Below, in pieces: positions 1 to 8,992 of a stretch of 35,402 nt of DNA. Every line of letters begins with the position of its first letter. The first letter of the stretch is position 1. The notes beneath the pieces were generated by a model. That model was not told the DNA's origin, did not search any database, and saw nothing but the letters and a program-made list of their open reading frames with translations. Source of the stretch: Nemertoderma westbladi (lineage: Eukaryota > Xenacoelomorpha > Nemertodermatida > Nemertodermatidae); the NCBI GenBank assembly GCA_032718475.1, contig JAUCBJ010005343.1:1-35402 (forward strand). The letters run 5' to 3'. The translations under genes and the position numbers were made by a program.

Positions 1-2
1 TT

Positions 3-290
3 CCCAATTGCAGATGGGGGGGGGGGGGGGGGGGGAACTTGACGCAATAAAAATTCATCCCTCTCCAGGGGAAATTCGACGCAAATAACAGCTCTGATTA
101 TTCTTCTCAAAAATAAAATTGTAACCTGTTCTAATGTGTTTAGTTTATTGTTTTGGTTAAAATAACGTGCCACTGTAACCTGCTCCTTTCCCTAAATTGA
201 GAATTTAACATTGAGGCGGGATATTATTTCGCCAAGGCGGGATTTGCGTCGAGTCCCCCCCCCCCCCCCCCCCCTCCGTCTCCCCAATTG
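3..290. mobile_element. hAT-like miniature element (family A, copy 1) with 8-bp duplication
   Basis: The octamer CCCAATTG occurs at 3-10 and again at 283-290, bounding a 272-bp body at 11-282 that begins CAGATGGGGG and ends CCCTCCGTCTC. Both ends carry 20-bp homopolymers (G at 16-35, C at 255-274) followed inward by matching inverted words (AACTTGACGCAA on the left; TTGCGTCGAGT on the right). CAG-type ends plus an 8-bp duplication are typical of hAT transposons. The body has no coding potential, so it would be non-autonomous. Related copies occur elsewhere in the window. Family assignment is by termini only. Confidence 0.7.
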
Positions 291-591
291 TGTGTGTAAA
301 TTATATAAACTACAGTTTGCGTTAAAATATTTATTCAAACATTTTTTAAAATTACAATAGTTTTAGATAATCTCTCAAATAATCAGTTTTTCTTTCAACA
401 GTTTTATTGCACATATCTGCACTGCATTACATGCTGTTATGGATTCATCAAATCCAGCGAAAAAAATGAAAAATAACTGCTTTATTTTCACTTGGATCTG
501 CATCTGAAATATATGTTGTTGAAGATGTGGAACTGAGTTGTTAAACTGAAGGTATTAATTCTAATCTGAACATCCATTACAACGAACATGA
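291..591. other. AT-rich spacer, nothing recognised
   Basis: AT-rich unique-looking sequence between two mobile elements. No ORF, RNA or repeat structure was recognised. Confidence 0.5.
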
Positions 592-1497
592 TGAATATAC
601 AGGCCTCCCAGAGTTTCCTTTTTTTCCTTTATATTTAGAACGTTTCCTTTTTTTGTCCATTTTCACACATTTTTTTCCTCTTTTTTTGGTTTAGAAGATC
701 AACTTCAGCTTGCTGTTGATATTGACAAGGTTATAACAGAGATTGACGGGCATAATAATGCCGTTTTTTATTTTGAGTATGTTTATTTTGACAAAAATCA
801 CAAGCTAAGCTACCATAAAAATGTAGCAGTTGAGGGAACTGTAAATTTATTTATTTTCTGAGGGGGGGATATATTATGATTGACACAAAACCCGCCTTGG
901 TGAATTAATATTGTTGTTTTTTAATTTAGGGAAAGGAACAAGTTGCAGTGGTAGTCTATTCTAACCAAAACAATAAAGTAAAGCCTATAACAAGGGTTAT
1001 AGTTTCATTTTTGCTCATAATCACCTATTATTTGCATCCGTTTTCCCCTGGAGATGGATGAATTTTGATTGAGTCTAAAAGTATTTTTGTTATTTATATA
1101 AATGTAGCCACGACCAGAAATCCGTACCAAAGTTTTTGGGCCTTATATTTCTTTCAAACTAAAGTTCTATTTACAAGCGTTTGATAAACCTCTATCAATG
1201 GCCATCAATAGGCCGAATTCAACCATCTCTGATAACTAGGCAAAAAGGTGAAAATTAGAAACATACAGTGACGTTTCTTAATAGGCCTATATATATAAGG
1301 TTAATGAAATATAATGTTTACTATCCTTTTTTAAAGATAATATCAATTCAGTTTTTCCCTTTTTTTGAACCGTATCCGATCCTTTTTGTCCTTTTTCTGA
1401 ACTGCATCCTATCCTTTTTTTCCTTTTTTTTTGAAAATATAAATTCCTTTTTTCCTTTTTTTTCATCGATTTTTTTTGGCTGGGAGGGTTGAATATA
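592..1497. mobile_element. hAT-like non-autonomous element with polypyrimidine ends
   Basis: TGAATATA at 592-599 and again at 1490-1497 flanks an 890-bp body (600-1489). The left end is CAGGCCTCCCAGAG and the right end is GGCTGGGAGGGT; CCTCCCAG and CTGGGAGG form the matching inverted ends, offset by two bases, which suggests small erosion on the right. Long TTTCC-rich tracts lie inside both ends (about 615-700 and 1325-1480), both pyrimidine-rich on the + strand. No transposase ORF. An inverted copy of family A sits inside (about 846-1080). The 8-bp duplication and CAG start support the hAT superfamily. Confidence 0.6.
846..1080 (-). mobile_element. family A miniature element, copy 2 (inverted, nested)
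   Basis: This stretch is the reverse complement of much of 16-275. Shared blocks include CCCGCCTTGGTGAA, TTTAGGGAAAGGAACA, ACCAAAACAATAAA and CCCCTGGAGATGGATGAAT, in the same order as in copy 1 read on the other strand. The left edge keeps a short G run (847-853); the right edge has no G/C run. Target duplications were not resolved. Confidence 0.65.
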
Positions 1498-3330
1498 ACG
1501 CAATGTGCAAAATTTACGACCAAACCAGTAACTTCCCGTACCCGAAGTCAAAATGTGGGAGTGTCCAACTCCGTCACCAGTGCTGTAGTGGCTCTCACTG
1601 TACAACGGTCTGAGCTACTCAAGGATTTTTGATGCTGCCATCCGTCGCTCTTGCATATTGTGTGTTATTCAAACCGGACAAGTCAAATTATGGAGCATAT
1701 TTTTTGAATTTTGCTCGCCCCTGATTTATTCCCCCCCCCCCCCCCCCCCACCCACCCCCCAATACGGTATTTGATTATCTATTGTATTTGACTGAGATAC
1801 TATACCGGGAGGGTGTGACAACAAAGTATAACAAGCAAATTACTGACTAATTAATTCTGTAAGGACTCAAGTTCAGTGTTTGTGTTTCCCTTTAGGGGAA
1901 ACGTATTTTGACTTGTCTTTATGTATAATTATATAAATACAGTATTTCTACCGCAATCAATTTATGACAACTCTCAATCGTGATGTAATTAATACTGTAA
2001 TAAGAGCTTTTCTTATATTAATGGTCTGGTATATCGCCATATATTAATTATTTAGTAAATCAGAGGTAAGACAACACACGAATCTAATACAATTGTCCAG
2101 ATTATCACTGTTACTTAATTGTAGAGACCCATCTTGTTATGGCGCGTGTAAAACCTTCTTGATTTCGTAATATCGGCGATATATTAAACAAATAAGAGAG
2201 CAAATTGAGTTTAACGACAGAATATCAATTAATAATAATGTTAATGACAAAGATACAAAACATTAAGACACATAAATAAAGGTATATACAATTATTTTAC
2301 TAAGATATGTAATAAACACCAAAATTGTCAGTAATTTGACCAGTGTTTAAGGGCCTGCATGGGAAGGAATTCTTCTGCAGGGCTCAAAGTAACAAGTGGC
2401 TGAAAAGGCCAACCAACGAACATTATATACTAGGTTCACTAAATATAATAATTTGGACCAATAAGACATCACGTATTCCATTGAGGCTTAACAGGTTGAG
2501 TAAATCAGTTCGAATATGGGTATAATAGCACTAGATGGCGTAAGAACCCTTACTAGAGAATAATTCGATAGAAATAATTAATATGACTCCGTAACTGGTC
2601 CTTTATCAATAAAAATATAGTTTTGGACTAAAATTAGTAAAATAAGTAATCTAAAAGGCTAAGTTCACACGTGCAGTAACATCCGCCCCTGATTTGGTAC
2701 AGTATGTAGGCTACTAGAGATCAAAGGCCGCGTCTGTGTGATTACGCCAGTATGCTGAACCATCTGCAATTATCTACCTGGAGCTGGAGGCTGGAGCTCC
2801 GATCGTTCATCGTGAGTTGGGAAAACTGCTAGCAGTTTGGCATTTGGCGACGTGTAGCAGTGTAGCCACACCACGAAATGGCAGAGTGGTTCGATGGGGG
2901 GTCGTGGCGCATACAGTTCGTTCTCTCACTGTCAGTCTGTCATTATAAACGTACAGAATTGAAGCTTATTGGGGCCAGTTGCTAGTGTTTCCACTTTCCA
3001 CACATGTAATAACATATTATAATTTATAATTATACTTCAACTTTAATCATGCATTCGAAATTGTAGTTCTCACCCTTACAACCAAAGTGAGACATAACGG
3101 CAATGGACCTTCCCGATCAACGGATTAACCTCCATATCTTTACTATGCATTCTTAGTCAAATACAGTATCTTCATACCGGTAATTATTTATTTATAACAA
3201 TATTTTTTCATTTAGGCCTACTACTTATTGATTATTTATTTGTGTCCATGCAAATTTAGAAAATGTTTCATAATAAATAAAAAAAAATTAAAAAAAAATT
3301 CAGTGAGTATATAGACAGATATATATTATC
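1498..3330. other. AT-rich intergenic stretch; one 19-bp C run
   Basis: No gene recognised. A C homopolymer occupies 1731-1749, followed by CACCC-rich sequence. Short ORFs here, such as 2343-2525, show no recognisable domain. TAGGCCTA occurs near 3216 and TACCGGTA at 3175-3182. Confidence 0.45.
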
Positions 3331-3910
3331 TGTATAATATTCTGATACTGCAGTTAGGCCTATTGTGTGTGAGTTGAGTAGTGAGTAGGCCTATTACTGC
3401 TGAACTGTCACGACTGTAGTGTGGTAGTAGGCATAGTACATACAGTCAGGCAGTAGTATCTGAGTATAGGCTTAGTACAGTACTGCAGTCAGGCAGTAGT
3501 ACTGCATACTGTAGTAGTCCAGCAGTCAGTATAGTACAGTAGTAGTCCTTGGCACACAGGCAGACAAGCATACTTAGACAGTTAGAGTCTGGCACAGTCT
3601 GACAGTTGTAATGCAGCTGTATTCCTGCATTATAACTACCGGTAACTGAACTGACTAAGCAGTGACAGCAGGTCAGCTAACAACTGTTTGGCCCTAGCTC
3701 AGTCCCTCAGTCCACAGTCAGTCAGTAGCTGCCTAGTTGCTAGTGGCTACTGTCTTATGGCTAGCTCTGAGCTGGCTAGTGCTAATACAGTACCGGTAGT
3801 AGGCCTATAGCTGTCTGCCTCTGCATGTATGATGTACCTGAAAGTGCACTGCCTGACTGCACTCTGTGCAGCTGTGCACTCTGTCTGACTCTAACTATAT
3901 CAGGCACCAG
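3331..3910. repeat. cryptically simple CAG/CTG-TA-rich region
   Basis: The stretch is made of scrambled short words: CAGTA, GTAGTA, CAGTCAGGCAGTAGTA, GTACTGCAGT. There is no fixed period, so it is not a clean microsatellite. It includes several TAGGCCTA and TACCGGTA palindromes (3389, 3637, 3791, 3803). A similar texture appears at about 12240-12730. No coding evidence; an ORF starting at 3916 has no recognisable domain. Confidence 0.5.
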
Positions 3911-4464
3911 GCAGCATGCAGCCAGGTAGACGGCCTGACTGTCGGACGGCACCGGCAATGGCAGAACAGGCTGAACAGCAGAGTTGTTTTAGAGTAAGAA
4001 ACTCACTTCGTGCAGTCGTGTGCGTGAACATTCAATTTTCCAAGTTTCACCAATCCTCTGGCAGTCTGGAACAATTAGTGCGACAGTCTAGTACGGTACC
4101 GTACAATAGGTATTTTTAAGCGTACTTTAAAAAATTATTTGTATGATCTTGATCAGTAGGGTTCCCTATCCCGTACGGGATATACCCTTATAAGGTAGGC
4201 CTAATATATCCCGATAGGCAGATAGGGATATGTCAATGTACAAATGTACATAACTGTCATTTACTACTGTATATTCTAGGCCTACTCTACTATGTAAAAC
4301 TGCAGTATATTTGGAAAACTAGAATGTCAATAAATATTATTAGAACTGTAGAATGTGAAGTGAAGTCTGCACTGCTGCTAACCAACTAAATCCACCTAAA
4401 AAAACGTGAAGAAAATGAAACCAGGATGACAATGGTAATGCATTCTGGCATTCGCTGATTCGCG

Positions 4465-4834
4465 CACGACACTGAATAATCTGTTGTGCTGGTAATTGAA
4501 CATGTTGAGAAGAATTCGTGCAGCACGTTTGATAGGCCTACTGAATCAATCCATTGAAACGTTTTAAAGAGACCTTCGCGCAGTATGTGAGATACTGAAA
4601 CAATCAGTTGAAAAGTTTAAGAGACCTTCATGCAGCACGTACGTGGGGTACCTGGGTAGGCCTACCGTAACAATCTGTCGAAATGTTTAAGATGCCATTG
4701 TGCAGCACATCTTGGATAGCCTACTGAAACAATCTATTGAAACGTTTAAGATACCTTCATGCAGTCATGCAGCATGTGGGGTACTCTGTAACAATCTATT
4801 GAAACATTTAAGATACCTTTGTGCAGTATACAGG
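4465..4834 (+). repeat. 52-bp tandem repeat, left block
   Basis: Degenerate copies of a unit containing ACTGAAACAATCTATTGAAA, then CGTTTAAGAGACCTTCATGCAGCA. About six to seven units are seen before the inner element interrupts the array at 4840. The same array resumes at 8993 in the same orientation, which shows that the inner element was inserted into a pre-existing array. Confidence 0.85.
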
Positions 4835-4839
4835 TATAT

Positions 4840-5265
4840 CAGTAGGGAACATACCCTTAAATAAGCTCCAAAAGTGGGTTCTTATTTAAGGAAAATGGCT
4901 CTTATTTAGGGGTTTTTGGGCCTTTTTTGGATATTTTTTCGATATAATATGCAATAACTTGTTTTCAGGAAAAAATACCGCATAATTTTATTTCACAATG
5001 TAAAAGTTGGGTCTTTCTTGAACATAAAGCAAAAAACCAGAAAACATTTCACCGTCTGGTTTTTTTTCTACAAGCGTTTTAAAATTACATCAAAAATACG
5101 ACTAGTTCTTAAATAAGGGGGATTTTTTAAATTTACCTTATTTAAGATATCGAAATCGAAAATAAATACCAAAAGTCCCTAAATAAGAACTTTTTGACCT
5201 GGGTTTCTTATTTAGGAATACAATTGTATTCCAAAATCTGCACATTCCTTAAATAAAATAAATAT
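4840..5265 (+). repeat. left terminal inverted repeat of inner element
   Basis: Matches the reverse complement of about 8560-8987 over its whole length. It contains many copies, in both orientations, of a short word close to CTTATTTAAG or CTTATTTAGG (for example near 4859, 4882, 4911, 5111, 5149, 5182 and 5210). Clustered subterminal words of this kind are often transposase-binding sites in cut-and-paste elements; that role is inferred. Confidence 0.85.
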
Positions 5266-6217
5266 TCCTTATTCCTTACAGTATATGTTACACTTCTTTC
5301 ATAATTCTTTGATTTATGTCAGTCTGAATATTGCTAATTGTTGGGTTAAGGATAAGGACAATGGTTGCACTGCACTCTATAAATCCTCTATAGAATATCC
5401 TATCATAACTAAACTACATAAGGTTTATATAAGGTTTATATAATATTTACATAAGGATTGCTGGCACTGGCATTCTTACCTCACACGGTAGCATAGAATA
5501 GCCCATTGATATTCAAAAGAATAGCCCATCGCCCATCTGAGCGCACATCATTCTGTCATTGTCACGTATTTCGATGAGACATGAGACATGACTCAAGTAA
5601 CTGGACATCGCCGCACAGTTTCGAAAAACTAACCTGTGTCCTGCATTTCCTCTTCTGCTCCGCGTTACGCCCCACTTAGATGGATTGTCCACAATGTTGT
5701 ACTTGAAAGGTGTGAAAAAAAAACCAATGTCAATATCATGTCTCATGTCAATAGGCACAAAGATGGTTCCGTCCGGCAGCTGATAGCAGGATAGACGTTA
5801 GAAGGTTAAAGATGATGACTGGGTGACGTTTTTGGCCTAACTGACACAGGCAGCAGTGGGACACGTTCGTGGGACCTTTACGCAGCATGAAGTGAGCAAA
5901 GCCTTAGCTAGCCCTAGCTGATAGGGGTCCCACCCCATTAACATGTTGTCTTTCGTTAGTCAGAGGTCGTTCAACACAATACTCGTCTCCTTAATTTGCC
6001 TCATTGCGTTAGTTTGTTTTTTACCAAACTTCAGATTATTTCTAATCTTTTGACAGACTACATACCGGTACATACCAAGTTTCGTTTAATTTCATCAAGG
6101 AATGACCGAGTTATTAGCGAAAAAAATTTACAACGACGACAGACAACTCGTTAATAGCACCCATATGCTAAGGTTTCACTCACTTGAACGTGGCTCTCCC
6201 CCACATTCAATCCGGTT
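5266..6217. other. inner-element interior, non-coding
   Basis: No gene recognised. A 14-bp inverted pair, GACATGAGACATGA at 5578-5591 and its complement near 5736-5750, could form a long-loop hairpin. The short ORF on the minus strand at 5513-5758 overlaps it and shows no domain. Confidence 0.4.
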
Positions 6218-6345
6218 CGATGCAGTTTGTTGCTCGTTGTTGCTCATTGCTGCTCATTGTGCTTTATTATTTCTCATTGTTGCTCGTTGTTGGTCATTGT
6301 TGCTTGTTGGTGCTCATTGTTGTCCGTTAGTTGTACTTTAGACGG
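6218..6345 (+). repeat. TTGCTC(A/G)TTG array, left block
   Basis: Degenerate tandem copies of a roughly 10-bp unit TTGCTCATTG or TTGCTCGTTG. The same array continues after the LINE at 7528-8366, so the LINE split it. A perfect 9-bp-stem hairpin, ACGGTACGG-TTGT-CCGTACCGT, follows at 6342-6363, with the palindrome ACGGTACCGT at 6375-6384. Confidence 0.75.
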
Positions 6346-6387
6346 TACGGTTGTCCGTACCGTAGTTGACGTTGACGGTACCGTACC

Positions 6388-7537
6388 GTAGTTGTACGGA
6401 GACTGATTGAAGGAATCAAGTCAAAGAATCTCCCCGCAGTCATGACTTTTGTGGACTTCAAGAAGGCATTTGACTCCATCCATAGAGGTAAAATGCTTGA
6501 AATCCTAAGAGCTTATGGAATACCAGAAGTAATTGTTGCTGGCATTGGATTGCTATATTGTGACACAGAAGCGCAGGTACTCTCACCAGATGGTGAAACT
6601 GAGTTTTTCTCAATCCTGGCTGGCGTACTGCAAGGTGACACATTAGCACCATTACTATTTGTAATTGTGCTGGATTACACAATGAGGACGGCCACAAAGG
6701 GTGAAGATCTGGGATTCACACTTCAAGAACGCAGAAGTAGTAGATATCCGGCAACTACAGTCACAGACACCGACTTTGCGGATGACATCGCCCTGCTCTC
6801 TAATACGCTAGCAGATGCACAGCTTCTACTAAATAAAGTGGAGAGGGCTGCTAAGGAGGTTGGATTGCATATAAATGCTACCAAGACCGAATTCATGACC
6901 TTTAATGTTGATGGAAACTTGACAACCATTGATAATAATCAACTAAGGCAGGTCGATGACTTCCAGTACCTTGGATCATGGGTAGAGAGTAGCAAAAAGG
7001 ACATAGAAGTTAGGAAAGCAAAGGCTTGGGTAGCTCTATCAAAAATGGATACCATCTGGAAATCAGATCTCTCCAGGCACCTGAAGACCAAGTTCTTTCG
7101 AGCCACAGTGGAAAGTGTATTTTTATACGGGGGTGAGACCTGGACACTGACTAAATCACTTGAACAACGAATTGATGGTTGCTACACAAGACTACTAACG
7201 GCAGCCCTAAACATCAGCTGGAGACAACACATGACAAACGCCGAGCTTTATGGTACAATACCACCTGTATCAACCACCCTCCGTGAACGCAGATTAAGAT
7301 TCAGTGGGCACTGCTGGTAGTAAAGACGAGGTCATACCAGATCTACTTCTCTGGCAACCAACTCATGGAAAGCGTAGTCGTGGACGACCGGCCATAACAT
7401 ATATAGATCAACTTGAAAGGGATACTGAACTTGGGAGAAACGAAATTGCGACAACTATGGAGAATCGGGAAGCCTGGAAGGATCTCATTTCCACTGTCTG
7501 AGTTCGCTCGACCTAGTAGTAGTAGTAGTAGTTGTAC
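6388..7537 (+). mobile_element. 5'-truncated LINE copy with (TAG)n tail and target duplication
   Basis: GTAGTTGTAC occurs at 6388-6397 directly before the first LINE codon and again at 7528-7537 after a (TAG)n tail (7514-7530), a plausible target-site duplication. The copy carries only the C-terminal part of the reverse-transcriptase ORF, as expected for incomplete reverse transcription. It sits inside the TTGCTC array, so part of the duplicated word could be array sequence. The 3' end (about 7500-7519, GAGTTCGCTCGACCTAGTA) is also the core, in reverse complement, of the 47-bp satellite at 31965-33053. Confidence 0.75.
6400..7501 (+). pseudogene. LINE reverse transcriptase, C-terminal part, frameshifted
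   Basis: The open frame from about 6400 (first Met 6442) to 7320 encodes reverse-transcriptase core motifs. VDFKKAFDSIH (residues 4-14 from Met 6442) is motif A with a catalytic Asp. GVLQGDTLAP (61-70) is motif B. FADDIALL (112-119) is the catalytic motif C, FADD in place of YADD. Downstream come a thumb-like region and the common LINE tail motif RRLRFSGHCW. The frame then breaks at about 7317; the remaining C-terminus (HGKRSRGRPAITYIDQLERD onward) continues in the next frame to the stop at 7499-7501. Compared with related LINE proteins this looks like a two-base loss after the GHCW codons. No endonuclease domain is present. The clade is uncertain. This copy cannot encode an active enzyme. 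Confidence 0.85.
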
Positions 7538-8366
7538 TTTATTATTGCTCGTTGTACTCTATTATTGCTCGTTGTTGCTCATTGTTGCTCGTTGTTGTAC
7601 TTTATTATTGCTCGTTCAATCGTTGTTCCTCATTGTTGCTCGTTGTTTCTCGTTGTTGTACTTTATTATTGCTCATTGTTGCTCATTGTTACTCGTTGTT
7701 CCTCATGTCCTAATTATTGGTCGTTGTTTCTCGTTGTTGCTCGTTGTTGTACTTTATTATTGCTCGTTCAGTCGTTGTTCCTCATTGTTGCTCGTTGTTG
7801 TACTTTATTATTGCTCATTGTTGCTCTTTATTACTCTTGTTACTCGTTGTTGCTCATTGTTGCTCGTTGTTGTACTTTATTATTGCTCGTTCAGTTGTTG
7901 TTCCTCATTGTTGCTCGTTGTTTCTCATTGTTGCTCGTTGTTGTACTTTATTATTGCTCAATGTTACTCGTTGTTGCTCATTGTTGCTTGTTCAGTCGTT
8001 GTTCCTCATTATTGCTCATTGTTGTTCGTTGTTTCTCGCTGTTGCTCATTGTTGCTCGTTGTTGTACTTTATTATTGCTCATTTTTGCTCGTTGTTGCTC
8101 ATTGTTTCTCATTGTTGCTCAATGTTACTCGTAGTATTCGTAGTTCTGTAGTTGCTCATTGTTACTCATTGTTGCTCGTTCAGTCGTTGTTCCTCATTAT
8201 TGCTCGTTGTTGTACTTTAGTATTGCTCATTGTTGCTCAATGTTACTCGTTGTTGCTCATTGTTGCTCGTTGTTACTCGTTGTTGCTCGTTGTTTTGTTA
8301 CTCATTGTTCATTTGTTGCTCGTTGTTGCTTATTGTTGGTCATTGTTGCTCGTTGTGCATTTTTGC
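7528..8366 (+). repeat. TTGCTC(A/G)TTG array, right block
   Basis: About 840 bp of degenerate 10-bp units (TTGCTCATTG, TTGCTCGTTG, TTGTACTTTA, TTATTGCTCG, TTCAGTCGTTG). Longer words such as GTTGTACTTTATTATTGCTC recur, so there is higher-order structure. Because the unit rarely makes stops on the + strand, long Leu/Val/Ser/Cys-rich ORFs appear in all three frames; they are products of the repeat, not genes. Confidence 0.85.
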
Positions 8367-8559
8367 ACCTATCAAATTAAGCTCAGAAGCTCCCTTATCT
8401 CGGCATCTTGCAATGTCCTGTAAAGGTTAGGCAGTTAGGTCATAACTGTCATAAGCAGTTAAGGGCAGAAGGAGGACGGGGCTGGGAGACGAGGTTATAA
8501 GAGACATTATATAAGGATATTTAATTTAATTTATTTAATTTAATATATGAGAAATGAGA
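8367..8559. other. inner-element interior, right side
   Basis: Short non-coding stretch ending in an AT-rich (TTTAA)n-like tract at 8518-8575 that abuts the right terminal repeat. Confidence 0.4.
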
Positions 8560-8987
8560 AATATTTAATTTATTTAAGGAGTATGCAGATTTTGGAATGA
8601 AATTGTATACCTAAATATGAAACCCATGTCAAAAAGTTCTTATTTAAGGACTTTTAGTATTTATGTGTACAAATTCGATGTCTTAAATAAGGTAAATTTA
8701 AAAAATCCCTCTTATTTAGGAACTGGTCGTATTTTTGATGCAATTTTAAAACGCTTGTAGAAAAAAAACCGGACGGTGAAATGTTTTCTGGTTTTTTGCA
8801 TTATGTTCAAGAAAGACCCAACTTTTATATTGTGAAATAAAATTATGCGGTATTTTTACCTGAAACAAGTTCTTGCATATTATGTCGAAAAAATATCCAA
8901 AAAAGGCCCAAAAACCCCTAAATAAGAGCCATTTTCCTTAAATAAGAACCCAGTTTTGGAGCTTATTTAAGGGTATGTTCCCTACTG
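8560..8987 (-). repeat. right terminal inverted repeat of inner element
   Basis: Reverse complement of 4840-5265 with only scattered differences. It ends in CCCTACTG at 8980-8987, directly followed by the TATAT duplication. It carries the same cluster of CTTATTTAAG-like words. Confidence 0.85.
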
Positions 8988-8992
8988 TATAT

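Larger units (their letters stand above)
4835..8992. mobile_element. inner inverted-repeat element with ~430-bp terminal repeats
   Basis: The body is 4840-8987 (4148 bp), starting CAGTAGGGAACATACCC and ending with its exact complement GGGTATGTTCCCTACTG. TATAT precedes (4835-4839) and follows (8988-8992) the element. A paralogous empty site in the same minisatellite at 9521-9550 (CAGTATGCAC, TATAT, GGGATACTG) reads straight through one TATAT and supports the boundaries. The inverted repeats are about 430 bp and nearly identical apart from scattered substitutions and small indels, so the insertion looks fairly recent. The interior holds non-coding sequence, a TTGCTC array and a LINE; no transposase is seen. 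It shares the CAGTAGGG terminus and 5-bp duplication length with the element that encloses it. Confidence 0.85.

Noticed and set aside
2881-2910. B-box-like GTGGTTCGATGG
   Set aside because: No A box at the right distance and no cloverleaf; a chance match.
7413-8430. Long Leu/Val/Ser/Cys-rich ORFs (up to 336 aa) that look like membrane proteins
   Set aside because: They appear in all three + frames of the TTGCTC(A/G)TTG array, whose unit seldom makes stops. No start context, domain or non-repetitive part.
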